A stretch of DNA of 64,000 bases from Bacteroidota bacterium. Its GTDB lineage: Bacteria > Bacteroidota > JABWAT01. Location of the stretch: positions 248,001 to 312,000 of the forward strand of contig JAIUNL010000002.1 of assembly GCA_020161835.1 (NCBI GenBank). The letters run 5' to 3'. Position numbers and translations under genes: made by a program. Below are positions 43,849 through 51,894 of this stretch, piece by piece. The notes beneath the pieces are model-generated. The model ran no database searches, had not been told where the DNA came from, and saw nothing but the letters and a program-made list of their open reading frames with translations. Positions within the stretch are counted from its first letter, which is position 1; each line of letters starts with the position of its first letter.

Positions 43849-45027
43849 TTATAATTTTTCAAAAATGCCGGCGACGCCTTGTCCGCCACCAACGCAGGCG
43901 GTGACCATGCCGTATTTCACGTTTCTGCGGTTCATTTCATTCAGAAGCTGAACCGTTAATTTGGCACCGGAGCATCCCAGCGGGTGGCCTAAGGCAATGG
44001 CTCCGCCGTTCACATTGACGGTTTCCATGTTTAGTCCGGCTTGACGGATAACCGCAAGTGACTGGGCTGCAAAGGCTTCGTTGAGTTCGGTCAGTCCGAT
44101 ATCAGAAAGGGATAGTCCTGCTTTTTTCAGTGCAGCGGGAATCGCTTCAACCGGACCAATTCCCATAATTTCGGGATGAACGCCTGCAACCTGATAAGTT
44201 ACCAGTCTGGCAATTGGCGTCAAGTTCAATTCTTTCAGGATTTTTTCGGAAACGATCAAAACCGCAGCCGCGCCATCAGAAGTCTGACTGGAATTTCCGG
44301 CGGTAACCGTGCCGTTGGTGATAAAGGCAGATTTCAAACCGGCAAGGCGTTCAATTGAAGTATCAGCCCGTGGACCTTCATCCACAGAAAAGACGGAAGT
44401 TTCTTTTTTGATTTTCCCTTTTTCATCGAGGAACGTACGTTCAATGGTTACCGGAACAATTTCTCCGGCGAATTTTCCGGCAGCAATTGCAGCGAGAGCA
44501 TTCTGATGACTGCGAAAAGCAAAGGCATCCTGATCTTCACGGGAAATGGAATATTTTTCACGTACGAGTTCAGCTGTCAATCCCATTCCCAGATAATAAT
44601 TCGGAACGGTATCCACCAGTTTTGGATTTGCTGAAAATTTAAATCCGCCCATCGGAACCAAACTCATACTTTCGGCACCGCCGGCAATGATCACATCTGC
44701 CATTCCGGAACGGATTTTTGCAGAGGCAAGTGCGATCGATTCCAATCCGGAAGCACAAAACCGGTTTACGGTCATACCCGGAACGGTAATGGGGAGGTCA
44801 GCCAGCAGGGCAACCATTCGCCCGATATTGAACCCCTGTTCGGCTTCAGGCATGGCACAACCCATGATCACATCATCAATTCTGGCTGCATCAAGAGCCG
44901 GAACTGAAGCAACCAGATGCTTGATTACGGCAGCTGCCAAATCATCCGGACGTGTAAACCGGAGTGACCCTTTTCCTGATTTTCCTACTGCCGTTCTGAA
45001 ACCGGCTACGATATAAGCTTCCTGCAC
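43849..45027 (-). CDS. fadA: Acetyl-CoA C-acyltransferase (3-ketoacyl-CoA thiolase)
   Basis: This 392-residue thiolase catalyses the last step of beta-oxidation. The nucleophilic Cys lies in VNRFCASGLESIALA, the His region is NVNGGAIALGHPLGCSGAK, and the second active-site Cys lies in GMVTACVGGGQG. The length is normal. A GTG start at 45027 follows a perfect GGGAGG by five bases, and no ATG is better placed. It lies between the split FadN-type gene and acyl-CoA dehydrogenase, so the four enzymes of the spiral are in one cluster. Confidence 0.95.
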   Translation of the reverse strand: MQEAYIVAGFRTAVGKSGKGSLRFTRPDDLAAAVIKHLVASVPALDAARIDDVIMGCAMPEAEQGFNIGRMVALLADLPITVPGMTVNRFCASGLESIALASAKIRSGMADVIIAGGAESMSLVPMGGFKFSANPKLVDTVPNYYLGMGLTAELVREKYSISREDQDAFAFRSHQNALAAIAAGKFAGEIVPVTIERTFLDEKGKIKKETSVFSVDEGPRADTSIERLAGLKSAFITNGTVTAGNSSQTSDGAAAVLIVSEKILKELNLTPIARLVTYQVAGVHPEIMGIGPVEAIPAALKKAGLSLSDIGLTELNEAFAAQSLAVIRQAGLNMETVNVNGGAIALGHPLGCSGAKLTVQLLNEMNRRNVKYGMVTACVGGGQGVAGIFEKL

Positions 45028-45389
45028 AAGACCTCCCGGATTGGGATAATTATGAATGTTAAATAACGAATTGCGAATAACGAATTTCGAATTTTAAAAC
45101 CACTAAGAACAAAAAGTTTTTATGACAAAAGTTCACAAAGAAAATTTGGTTTTATGGAAAAACTACTAAAATTCAGACCTGATATGTAGCCGATTTTCTA
45201 TGTAAATCCGTCACACAACTTGTCCCGCTCGCGGGAGGCGGACAAACATCCTTTTTGAAATAATCTGACTTCTGTTCCCGAAGGCTTTTCCAAGCTTCGC
45301 CGGATCCGCAGTTCGTAACCGAACCTTGGACGGGATCTTCGCTTCGCTCGACTTCTATCTTCTAACTTTTACCTTCTAACTTCTGATTT
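45028..45389. other. Intergenic region with dispersed repeat block
   Basis: This region lies between the thiolase gene and the end of the FadN-type gene. 45291-45370 is nearly identical to 9661-9740. A CCCGCTCGCGGG hairpin is near 45222-45233. No gene is visible. Since both flanking genes run leftward, the repeats lie in a cluster that would otherwise be an operon, and a promoter for fadA may be here. Confidence 0.55.
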
Positions 45390-46826
45390 TCAATTCCTCA
45401 GCGGTTTTCCGGTTTTCAGCATGTGCTGGATTCTTTCCAGCGTCCGGCGTTCACCGCAAAGCTGAACGAAAGCTTCCCTTTCGAGATCGAGCAAATACTG
45501 TTCAGAAACCCGGGTTTCTTCGCTCAGATTTCCGCCACACATGATATAGGCGAGCTTTTCTGCAACCACTTTATCATAATCGGTGATTTGTTTTGCCATC
45601 CACATGAGATAAATGCTGGCTTTCACTGTGGCAAGCCCGGCTTTGCCCAACACACGAATATCCGTTCTTGGCTGGGGTTGTTTATAACCTTCCTGAGCCA
45701 AAGCCAAAACCTGACGTTTCGCATCGGTAATCTGACGATCTTTATTCACCGAAATACTGTCAGTGGGTCTGATAATCCCCATCGGAATGGCTTCATGGGC
45801 TGATGTCGCCACTTTACCGGTTCCCATGATCATGAAAGCATCTCGAAGATTGGGTAAAACCACATCGCCATCGGCAACTTTATCCATGGCCCGAAGCGTC
45901 ATTTCCTTTGTTCCGCCACCTGCAGGAATCAGTCCGACGCCGACTTCAACCAAACCGATATAAGTTTCTGCTGCTGCCTGAACGTGGTCGGCATGAAGGG
46001 TAAGTTCACAACCGCCGCCAAGTGTTAATCCGTGCGGAGCAACCACAACCGGCCTGTTTGAATACCGAACCCGCATGGTCATTTTCTGAAATTGGCGGAT
46101 CATGAGTTCAATTTCGTCATAATCGCCTTCATTCGCAGCCATGAGAAGAAGAGCAAGATTTGCCCCTGCTGAAAAATTGGGCGCCTGATTTCCGATGACC
46201 ATTCCTTCCCAGCCGGCTTCCATTTTATCGAGCGCTTTCAGTACAAATCCGACCGTATCGGGTCCGATAGCATTCATTTTGGAATGGAATTCGAGTCCGA
46301 GAACGCCATCACCCAAATCAAAAAGCGAAGCTGCAGCATTTTTCTCAATCACTTTGTTTGTGCGTAAATCATCAAGGAAAATGTATTTTTCAGCGTCAGG
46401 AACGAGGCAATAAGATTTGGACGGAATATCGTAGAAATACCGTTTCCCATCCTTCCGTTGGTAAAAAGAAGTAATTCCAGCAGCAATCATGTCTTTTACC
46501 CATGAAGCTGCGGGCCGGCCGTTTTTCTCCATGTTTTCGACAACACGTTTAACACCAAGTACATCCCAGGTTTCAAACGGACCCAAATCCCAGCCAAATC
46601 CGCCTCGAAGGGCTTTGTCAATTTTATAAATGTCATCTGAGATTTCGGGAATCCGGTTCGATGCATAAGAAAACAGATCTTCTGCCATGATTTTAAAGAA
46701 TTCGGCAGCTTTATCCATTCCCATGTAAATCATTTTCAAGCGCAAATTGAGATCATCAACCGGCTTTGTCATTTCGAGAGTCGGGAAGGAGACTTTTTTC
46801 TTGGGCTGATACTCAAGTGTTTTCAA
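45390..46826 (-). CDS. 3-hydroxyacyl-CoA dehydrogenase/enoyl-CoA hydratase, C-terminal part (FadN type)
   Basis: This 478-residue frame carries the remaining 3-hydroxyacyl-CoA dehydrogenase segment and an enoyl-CoA hydratase domain from about residue 170 (EFHSKMNAIGPDTV, MVIGNQAPNFSAGANLALLL, PHGLTLGGGCELTLHADH, GLIPAGGGTKE). It begins with a TTG without a ribosome site. The frame stays open upstream to at least 46859, giving [11 protein letters not shown] before LKTLEYQPKKK, exactly the linker of one-chain FadN proteins. It is therefore the second half of one ancestral gene, joined to 46835-47791 by a -1 shift. Together they have about 800 residues, the FadN length. Confidence 0.85.
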   Translation of the reverse strand: MKTLEYQPKKKVSFPTLEMTKPVDDLNLRLKMIYMGMDKAAEFFKIMAEDLFSYASNRIPEISDDIYKIDKALRGGFGWDLGPFETWDVLGVKRVVENMEKNGRPAASWVKDMIAAGITSFYQRKDGKRYFYDIPSKSYCLVPDAEKYIFLDDLRTNKVIEKNAAASLFDLGDGVLGLEFHSKMNAIGPDTVGFVLKALDKMEAGWEGMVIGNQAPNFSAGANLALLLMAANEGDYDEIELMIRQFQKMTMRVRYSNRPVVVAPHGLTLGGGCELTLHADHVQAAAETYIGLVEVGVGLIPAGGGTKEMTLRAMDKVADGDVVLPNLRDAFMIMGTGKVATSAHEAIPMGIIRPTDSISVNKDRQITDAKRQVLALAQEGYKQPQPRTDIRVLGKAGLATVKASIYLMWMAKQITDYDKVVAEKLAYIMCGGNLSEETRVSEQYLLDLEREAFVQLCGERRTLERIQHMLKTGKPLRN

Positions 46827-46834
46827 ATCAAGAG

Positions 46835-47791
46835 TCAGGATGTCTGAAGATCCGTCCTCTTTTTTAACTTCTTGAAAAATCCCTGCTTGGTTTTATCACC
46901 CAACCATTTGTTTTCAACCATTTTGGTGAGATAGGCGGGGATTTTAAACACTTCTCTTTTTTCATCCGACGGAAGGGCTTCGTACAGATGTGAAGCAACC
47001 AAAACCAGTGTATCCAACCCAACAATATCAGCCGTTCTGAAAGTTGCTGATTTGGGTCTGCCCACTACCGGACCAGTCAACTTATCAACTTCGTCGACTG
47101 AAAGTCCGAGCTGTTCCATGACTTTAAAGGTGTTCATCATTCCGAAGACACCGATCCGGTTGGCGATAAAATCAGGTGTGTCTTTACATTCAACGGTAGA
47201 TTTCCCGAGAAACAGATCACCGTATTCAAGAATAAAATCGACAACTGAACGGTCAGTTTCAGGGGTAGGAATTACTTCAAGAAGTTTGAGATACCGGGGC
47301 GGATTAAAAAAGTGGGTTCCCAGAAAATTTTTGCGGAAGTCATCAGAGCGGCCGTCGAGCATGAAATGAACCGGAATACCAGACGTATTTGTCGAAACGA
47401 TGGAACCGGGTTTTCTGAACTGATCAACTTTTTCAAAAACTGACTTTTTAATATCCAGATTTTCAATAACGGCTTCCAGAATCCAGTCGGCGTCTTTAAT
47501 TTCGGGAAAGTTATCTTCAAAATTTCCGGTTTTTACTCTTGAAGCAAGATCAGCCCGGTAAAAAGCAGCGGGATTTGATTTCACTGCATTTTCGAGGCCT
47601 GATTTTGCAAACCGGTTCCGGAATGCGGGAGATTCAGGAGTGAGACCTTTTTTGATTTCATCATCACTGAGGGCTTTTGGGACAATATCAAGCAGGAGAA
47701 CATCAACACCATTATTTGCAAAATGGGCTGCTATTCTTGATCCCATGACACCTGATCCGAGGATGGCGACTTTTCTCACTGTACGTTTCAT
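46835..47791 (-). CDS. 3-hydroxyacyl-CoA dehydrogenase, N-terminal part (FadN type, frame ends early)
   Basis: This 318-residue frame oxidises 3-hydroxyacyl-CoA with NAD. It has the Rossmann motif [18 protein letters not shown], the catalytic His in [19 protein letters not shown], and [17 protein letters not shown] with [18 protein letters not shown]. It stops after [19 protein letters not shown], where FadN proteins continue into a linker and the hydratase. The last sense codons include A AAA AAG at 46865-46859 in the correct register for -1 slippage. GGGAG precedes the ATG, and a promoter lies upstream. Confidence 0.85.
   Translation of the reverse strand: MKRTVRKVAILGSGVMGSRIAAHFANNGVDVLLLDIVPKALSDDEIKKGLTPESPAFRNRFAKSGLENAVKSNPAAFYRADLASRVKTGNFEDNFPEIKDADWILEAVIENLDIKKSVFEKVDQFRKPGSIVSTNTSGIPVHFMLDGRSDDFRKNFLGTHFFNPPRYLKLLEVIPTPETDRSVVDFILEYGDLFLGKSTVECKDTPDFIANRIGVFGMMNTFKVMEQLGLSVDEVDKLTGPVVGRPKSATFRTADIVGLDTLVLVASHLYEALPSDEKREVFKIPAYLTKMVENKWLGDKTKQGFFKKLKKRTDLQTS
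46859..46865 (-). promoter_or_regulatory. Slippery heptamer A AAA AAG at the FadN split
   Basis: Read on the minus strand, the heptamer is in the X XXY YYZ register of the upstream frame (TTA AAA AAG). A -1 shift gives [15 protein letters not shown], which restores the family linker. AGGGA lies 14 bases upstream. Downstream folding is weak. A missing A or G in the assembly would produce the same picture. Confidence 0.5.
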
Positions 47792-47823
47792 GAAAACTCC
47801 CTGAACTCAAACTATTAATTTCT

Positions 47824-47854
47824 ATAAGATAAATTTACCCATCAGAAGAATCAA
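47824..47854 (-). promoter_or_regulatory. Predicted promoter of the FadN-type gene
   Basis: On the minus strand TTG (47854-47852), a 20-base spacer and TATCTTAT (47831-47824). The last two bases of the -7 box deviate from the consensus. Confidence 0.4.
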
Positions 47855-47941
47855 GCATTCATAAATGATTCGTGATTCATTTTTAAAACGGCAGAATTTG
47901 GCCTTTAAATTGCAGAGTTAAACCACCCCGTCACAAGCAAA

Positions 47942-47972
47942 TGCTGGATCCCGGATCAAGTCCGGGATGACA
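47942..47972. repeat. Dispersed palindromic repeat, single copy
   Basis: TGCTGGATCCCGGATC and AAGTCCGGGATGACA. It is the same family as the pairs at 38.4 kb and 43.8 kb. A separate repeat word ACTTCGACTCCGCTCAGT follows at 48026-48043 and recurs inverted at 61720-61737. Confidence 0.7.
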
Positions 47973-48087
47973 TGCTCTACTACTGGTTCTAAACTAACAT
48001 ATTTGCTTTAATAAAAAGTAAGTGTACTTCGACTCCGCTCAGTGTCCTTACTTTTACCACGTATCACTTATCAAGTACCACCCGAAT

Positions 48088-49875
48088 TTACAATTCCAAT
48101 CCTTCATTCGCATAAATCTCATCAACAAGTGATTGATAACGCTGCATGATGACTTTACGGCGGGGTTTCAGAGTTGGGGTCAGTTCACCACTGTCAATCG
48201 TCCATTCATGGTGAAGCAGTTTGAACTTTTTGATTTTATCGGTTTGGCTTAATCTTTCATTTACTTTTTCAACCTCTTTCTCAAGAAGTTCAACCACTTC
48301 AGGGTTATGAATCATTTCAAGATTATCAAGAAGTTTGGTGTGTTTTTTCCTGAAATGATCAGTTAACTGAAGAAAAGAAGGAACAATAAGGGCAGCTGCG
48401 AATTTATGACCATCGCCTATGACCATTGCCTGCTCTATAAAACGTGATCCTTTCAGTTCATTTTCGAGTGGTTGAGGTGCAATATATTTTCCACCTGAAG
48501 TTTTGAAAATTTCCTTCTTCCGGTCGGTGATGAATAAAAATCCGTCAGCATCAAGATGGCCGATATCACCGGTATGGAACCATCCATCTTTAATCACTTC
48601 ATCGGTTGCTTCTGGTTTTTTATAATAACCCTTCATGATGTTCGGACCTTTGGCCAGAATTTCACCATCCTCAGCAATTTTCACCTCAACACCCGGAATG
48701 ACAGGCCCGATACTGCCGATGCGGTTTTTTTTCAGTTTACAAACTGAAATAACGGGCGAAGTTTCTGTGAGACCGTACCCCTGAAGCAAGAGGATTCTTC
48801 CGGCGGTAAAAATGGTTGCCAGTTTTGGAGAAAGAGCCGCACCACCGGCAATGATATAACTCAGGTTTCCGCCAAGGGCTTCACGCCATTTTGAGAAAAT
48901 CAGTTTATTTGCAAGGGCAAGCTGGGAGTTATACCAGATTCCCTGATTGATTTCAGGATTGTATGCCTTGGCAAGATTAAGTGCCCAGAAAAACAACTGA
49001 CGTTTAACACCATGAAGTGCAGCACCTTTTCCGACAATTTTATCATAGACTTTTTCAAGCAGGCGAGGAACCGTTGTAAACAGATTGGGTTTAATTTCCT
49101 TCAGGTTGTCGGCAATCGTTTCCATCGATTCAGCATAATAAATTCCAAGTCCGTTATACTGATAAAAATAGTTCACCATTCTTTCAAATGAGTGGCACAA
49201 TGGAAGGAAGGAAAGTGCTTTGTCTTTTCCCGGATCGATTGTAAGAACTTCACGGCAGGCCAGAACATTGCTCACAATGTTGGCGTGGGTTAGCATAACG
49301 CCTTTGGGTTCACCGGTTGTTCCTGAGGTATAAATGAGTGTGGCCAGATCAGTTGGCTTTACCTGAGATTTCAATTCAGCAATTAATTCAGGTTTTTCTG
49401 AAAACAGTTTTTCCCCTTCAGTAAGAACTTCCTTCCAGAAAGGCATATTCTCAACATTGTTAATGGTAAAAACTTTCTGGCAGGATTTTACATTTTTATA
49501 AATTGGAGAAAACCGTTCGTGGAGCACTTCATTGCTGACAAAAAACAATTTGATTTCAGCATCATTCAAAATGTATTCAGCCTGATCAAGTGCAGAAGTC
49601 GGATAAAGAGGAACCAGAACTGCGCCAAGGGAAAGACAACCAAGGTCAATAAAATTCCATTCCGGTCGGTTTTCGGCAACGATTCCAATCATATCGCCTT
49701 TCCGGATTCCCATTGAATAAAGACCGAGTGCAAATTTTTCTGCAAGTAAGACACTTTCTTCAGCAGAATACCGGATCCAACGGCCATTCACCTTATTTAC
49801 AAAAGCATCTTTACGGGCATAGTGATGTCGGGAATATTCGAGCAATTCGAACAAACGGGTAGGTTGTGCGTTCAT
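48088..49875 (-). CDS. Long-chain fatty acid-CoA ligase
   Basis: This 595-residue AMP-forming ligase activates fatty acids to acyl-CoA, feeding the adjacent beta-oxidation genes. The ATP loop is LIYTSGTTGEPKGVMLTH, the adenylate motif is GYGLTETSPVIS, and the hinge regions are GWFHTGDIGHLDADGFLFITDRKKEIFKTSGGKYIAP. The C-terminal part resembles the long-chain ACSL type (KFKLLHHEWTIDSGELTPTLKPRRKVI). AGAGG precedes the ATG. No membrane segment is evident. Confidence 0.93.
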   Translation of the reverse strand: MNAQPTRLFELLEYSRHHYARKDAFVNKVNGRWIRYSAEESVLLAEKFALGLYSMGIRKGDMIGIVAENRPEWNFIDLGCLSLGAVLVPLYPTSALDQAEYILNDAEIKLFFVSNEVLHERFSPIYKNVKSCQKVFTINNVENMPFWKEVLTEGEKLFSEKPELIAELKSQVKPTDLATLIYTSGTTGEPKGVMLTHANIVSNVLACREVLTIDPGKDKALSFLPLCHSFERMVNYFYQYNGLGIYYAESMETIADNLKEIKPNLFTTVPRLLEKVYDKIVGKGAALHGVKRQLFFWALNLAKAYNPEINQGIWYNSQLALANKLIFSKWREALGGNLSYIIAGGAALSPKLATIFTAGRILLLQGYGLTETSPVISVCKLKKNRIGSIGPVIPGVEVKIAEDGEILAKGPNIMKGYYKKPEATDEVIKDGWFHTGDIGHLDADGFLFITDRKKEIFKTSGGKYIAPQPLENELKGSRFIEQAMVIGDGHKFAAALIVPSFLQLTDHFRKKHTKLLDNLEMIHNPEVVELLEKEVEKVNERLSQTDKIKKFKLLHHEWTIDSGELTPTLKPRRKVIMQRYQSLVDEIYANEGLEL

Positions 49876-49971
49876 GGCATCCTCTTAAGGTCAGCAATTT
49901 TCAGGTTGATTGCGATTTGGGTTCCGGCTAACCGGACTCAAGAGGTAATATGGCAGATTGAGGTTAGAAAA

Positions 49972-50526
49972 TCAACCCCTGACTTTCCATTCTGTTTCAG
50001 AAACACCCGATTTCAGATTAATAAATCGGGCCATAATGAATAAAAGGTCAGAAAGGCGGTTCAGGTAAATAATAATGTGCTCAAATTCAGGGGAAGATTC
50101 TGAAAGCTGGACAATCAGACGTTCTGCCCGGCGGCAAACAGTTCGTGCAACATGAAGGTGAGCAGCAGCTGGTACGCCACCCGGAAGTACAAAAAACTGA
50201 AATGGCGGACATTGATCCTGATAATAATCAATTTTACTTTCTATCAGTTCAAAATCAGCAGGTTGAATTCTGGGAACCTTTGATTTAGGTTTGGTTCCAC
50301 CCGGTGTTGCCAGATCGGCTCCCATGACAAAAAGATCATTCTGAATGTGTTTCAGCAATTCATCTTCCAGAGGGAGTTCAGTTGTGTATAATCTGACCAC
50401 GCCGATAAAAGAATTCAGTTCATCAACCGTGCCGTATGATTCAACCCGTAACGACGATTTGCTGACCCTTTGTCCGCCAAATAAACTGGTACTACCAGAA
50501 TCACCGGTTTTGGTATATAATTTCAT
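49972..50526 (-). CDS. Cob(I)yrinic acid a,c-diamide adenosyltransferase (PduO type)
   Basis: This 184-residue enzyme adenosylates cobalamin to the coenzyme form needed by methylmalonyl-CoA mutase. The ATP-binding motif is KLYTKTGDSGSTSLFGG near the N-terminus, with VESYGTVDELNSFIG, ARTVCRRAERLIVQL and YLNRLSDLLFIMARFIN later, the PduO/CobO-like (ATR) helices. The start at 50526 is chosen because the ATG overlaps the upstream stop (ATGA). It forms an operon with the MFS gene. It fits functionally with the methylmalonyl-CoA genes 20 kb away. Confidence 0.93.
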   Translation of the reverse strand: MKLYTKTGDSGSTSLFGGQRVSKSSLRVESYGTVDELNSFIGVVRLYTTELPLEDELLKHIQNDLFVMGADLATPGGTKPKSKVPRIQPADFELIESKIDYYQDQCPPFQFFVLPGGVPAAAHLHVARTVCRRAERLIVQLSESSPEFEHIIIYLNRLSDLLFIMARFINLKSGVSETEWKVRG

Positions 50527-51740
50527 ATTGATTTCCCATCTTTTTGCAAACTTCTGAAATACCAAAGAGTCAGAACCAAGGCAATTATCATCAGCAAAGC
50601 GGATGTGTGAAACGGTGCTGTATGGCTGATTGTTCCAAAGGCAAACCCTCCCCAGATAGGTCCGAAGATTCGTGCAAGACTTCCAAAACCCTGAGAAATT
50701 CCCAGGATTTTGCCCTGTTCATTTTCACTGGCAGAGTTTGAAATCATAGCATTGGCACTGGGTGTAAAAATTGCAAGACCCAGCGAATAAGTTATGATAA
50801 GAACGACCAACATCCAAACCATATCAGGTTTGGCAAACGGCAAAAATAACTGAGAAATTGCAGTCAGAGCCAGTCCAATAATAATCAGTTTTTTGCTTCC
50901 TGCAAGCTGAGTCAGTTTCCCGATAAGTCCACCTTGAATAACAGCAGTAACAATACCAATAAGGGCAAACAGGTAACCGACGTGTTTAGCGTCGTAGTTC
51001 ATCTGAGTTGCCATCAGAAGTGCAAAAGTGGCTTCAAAAACTGCATGACCCAATACCGTAAGGAAAAACAGCATAATCAGGTTGAAGGTATGGTTTTTAT
51101 CCTTTTTAAGCAGAAAGGTATTTTTAAAAAGAGAAAAAAGACCGGGTTTTTTCGGATGGGACCCTGATACAGCTTTATCACGGGCTTCTTTCGGGTAACT
51201 TTCGGGCAGATAAAAAAATGCAAAAAACAGGTTAATGATACACAAGCCAACTGCCGCCAATCCGGGAACCTGGAATCCATATTGAGATAGAATGCCTCCT
51301 ATTGCCGGCCCGAAAATAAAACCAAGACCAAATGCGGCCCCGACAATGCCCATCCCCTTAGAACGGTTTTCCTTTGTTGTTATATCCGCAATATAGGCTT
51401 GAGCTGCTCCAAAATTCGCACTGAAAGTACCGGCCATAATCCTTGAAATAAACAATACAAGCAGAGAACCTGAAAAAGCAAAAACAGTGTACGAAACCAG
51501 ATTTCCGACAATGGAAAACAGCAAAATTGGCCGTCTGCCATATTTATCAGATAAACTACCCCAGAGAGGAGCAAAAATAAACTGCATGAGTGAAAAAACC
51601 GTTGAGAGCAGGGTTACTTCAAGGGCACTGGCATGATAATTCAGGGCATAGAACGGTAGAAGGGGAATAACAATGCCAAATCCGATCAGATCAATGAAAA
51701 TTGTCAGGAAAATGGCAATCAGAGAAGGTTTACGGCTCAT
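50523..51740 (-). CDS. MFS efflux transporter, TetA-like
   Basis: This 405-residue 12-helix carrier has IFLTIFIDLIGFGIVIPLLPFYA at the start and motif A GSLSDKYGRRPILLFS between helices 2 and 3, the pattern of the TetA/DHA1 drug:H+ antiporter branch. GAAFGLGFIFGPAIGGIL in helix 5 is the antiporter motif C. The substrate is not known, and resistance to tetracycline should not be assumed. It shares an ATGA overlap with the adenosyltransferase gene. A well-formed promoter lies 20-50 bases upstream. Confidence 0.88.
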   Translation of the reverse strand: MSRKPSLIAIFLTIFIDLIGFGIVIPLLPFYALNYHASALEVTLLSTVFSLMQFIFAPLWGSLSDKYGRRPILLFSIVGNLVSYTVFAFSGSLLVLFISRIMAGTFSANFGAAQAYIADITTKENRSKGMGIVGAAFGLGFIFGPAIGGILSQYGFQVPGLAAVGLCIINLFFAFFYLPESYPKEARDKAVSGSHPKKPGLFSLFKNTFLLKKDKNHTFNLIMLFFLTVLGHAVFEATFALLMATQMNYDAKHVGYLFALIGIVTAVIQGGLIGKLTQLAGSKKLIIIGLALTAISQLFLPFAKPDMVWMLVVLIITYSLGLAIFTPSANAMISNSASENEQGKILGISQGFGSLARIFGPIWGGFAFGTISHTAPFHTSALLMIIALVLTLWYFRSLQKDGKSI

Positions 51741-51760
51741 TGAATATTTCTAAAGAAGTA

Positions 51761-51792
51761 CAAAGATAGACCTGTAAGGTTCAATTTCAAAA
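51761..51792 (-). promoter_or_regulatory. Predicted Bacteroidota-type promoter of the MFS/adenosyltransferase operon
   Basis: On the minus strand TTTTG (51792-51788), a 19-base spacer and a perfect TATCTTTG (51768-51761). The leader would be about 17 bases. Confidence 0.6.
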
Positions 51793-51894
51793 GATTAAAA
51801 TAAGACTATAAAATCATCATTTAGTGCGGTTTCACATTCCGTTTACCATTTTGAATGGTTATAATTGTGATATAAAACAAATCAGGATAACGGA

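Noticed and set aside
50523-51740. MFS gene as a tetracycline resistance determinant
   Set aside because: The fold and motif A fit the TetA branch, but many chromosomal carriers of unknown substrate look the same, and it sits in an operon with a cobalamin gene.
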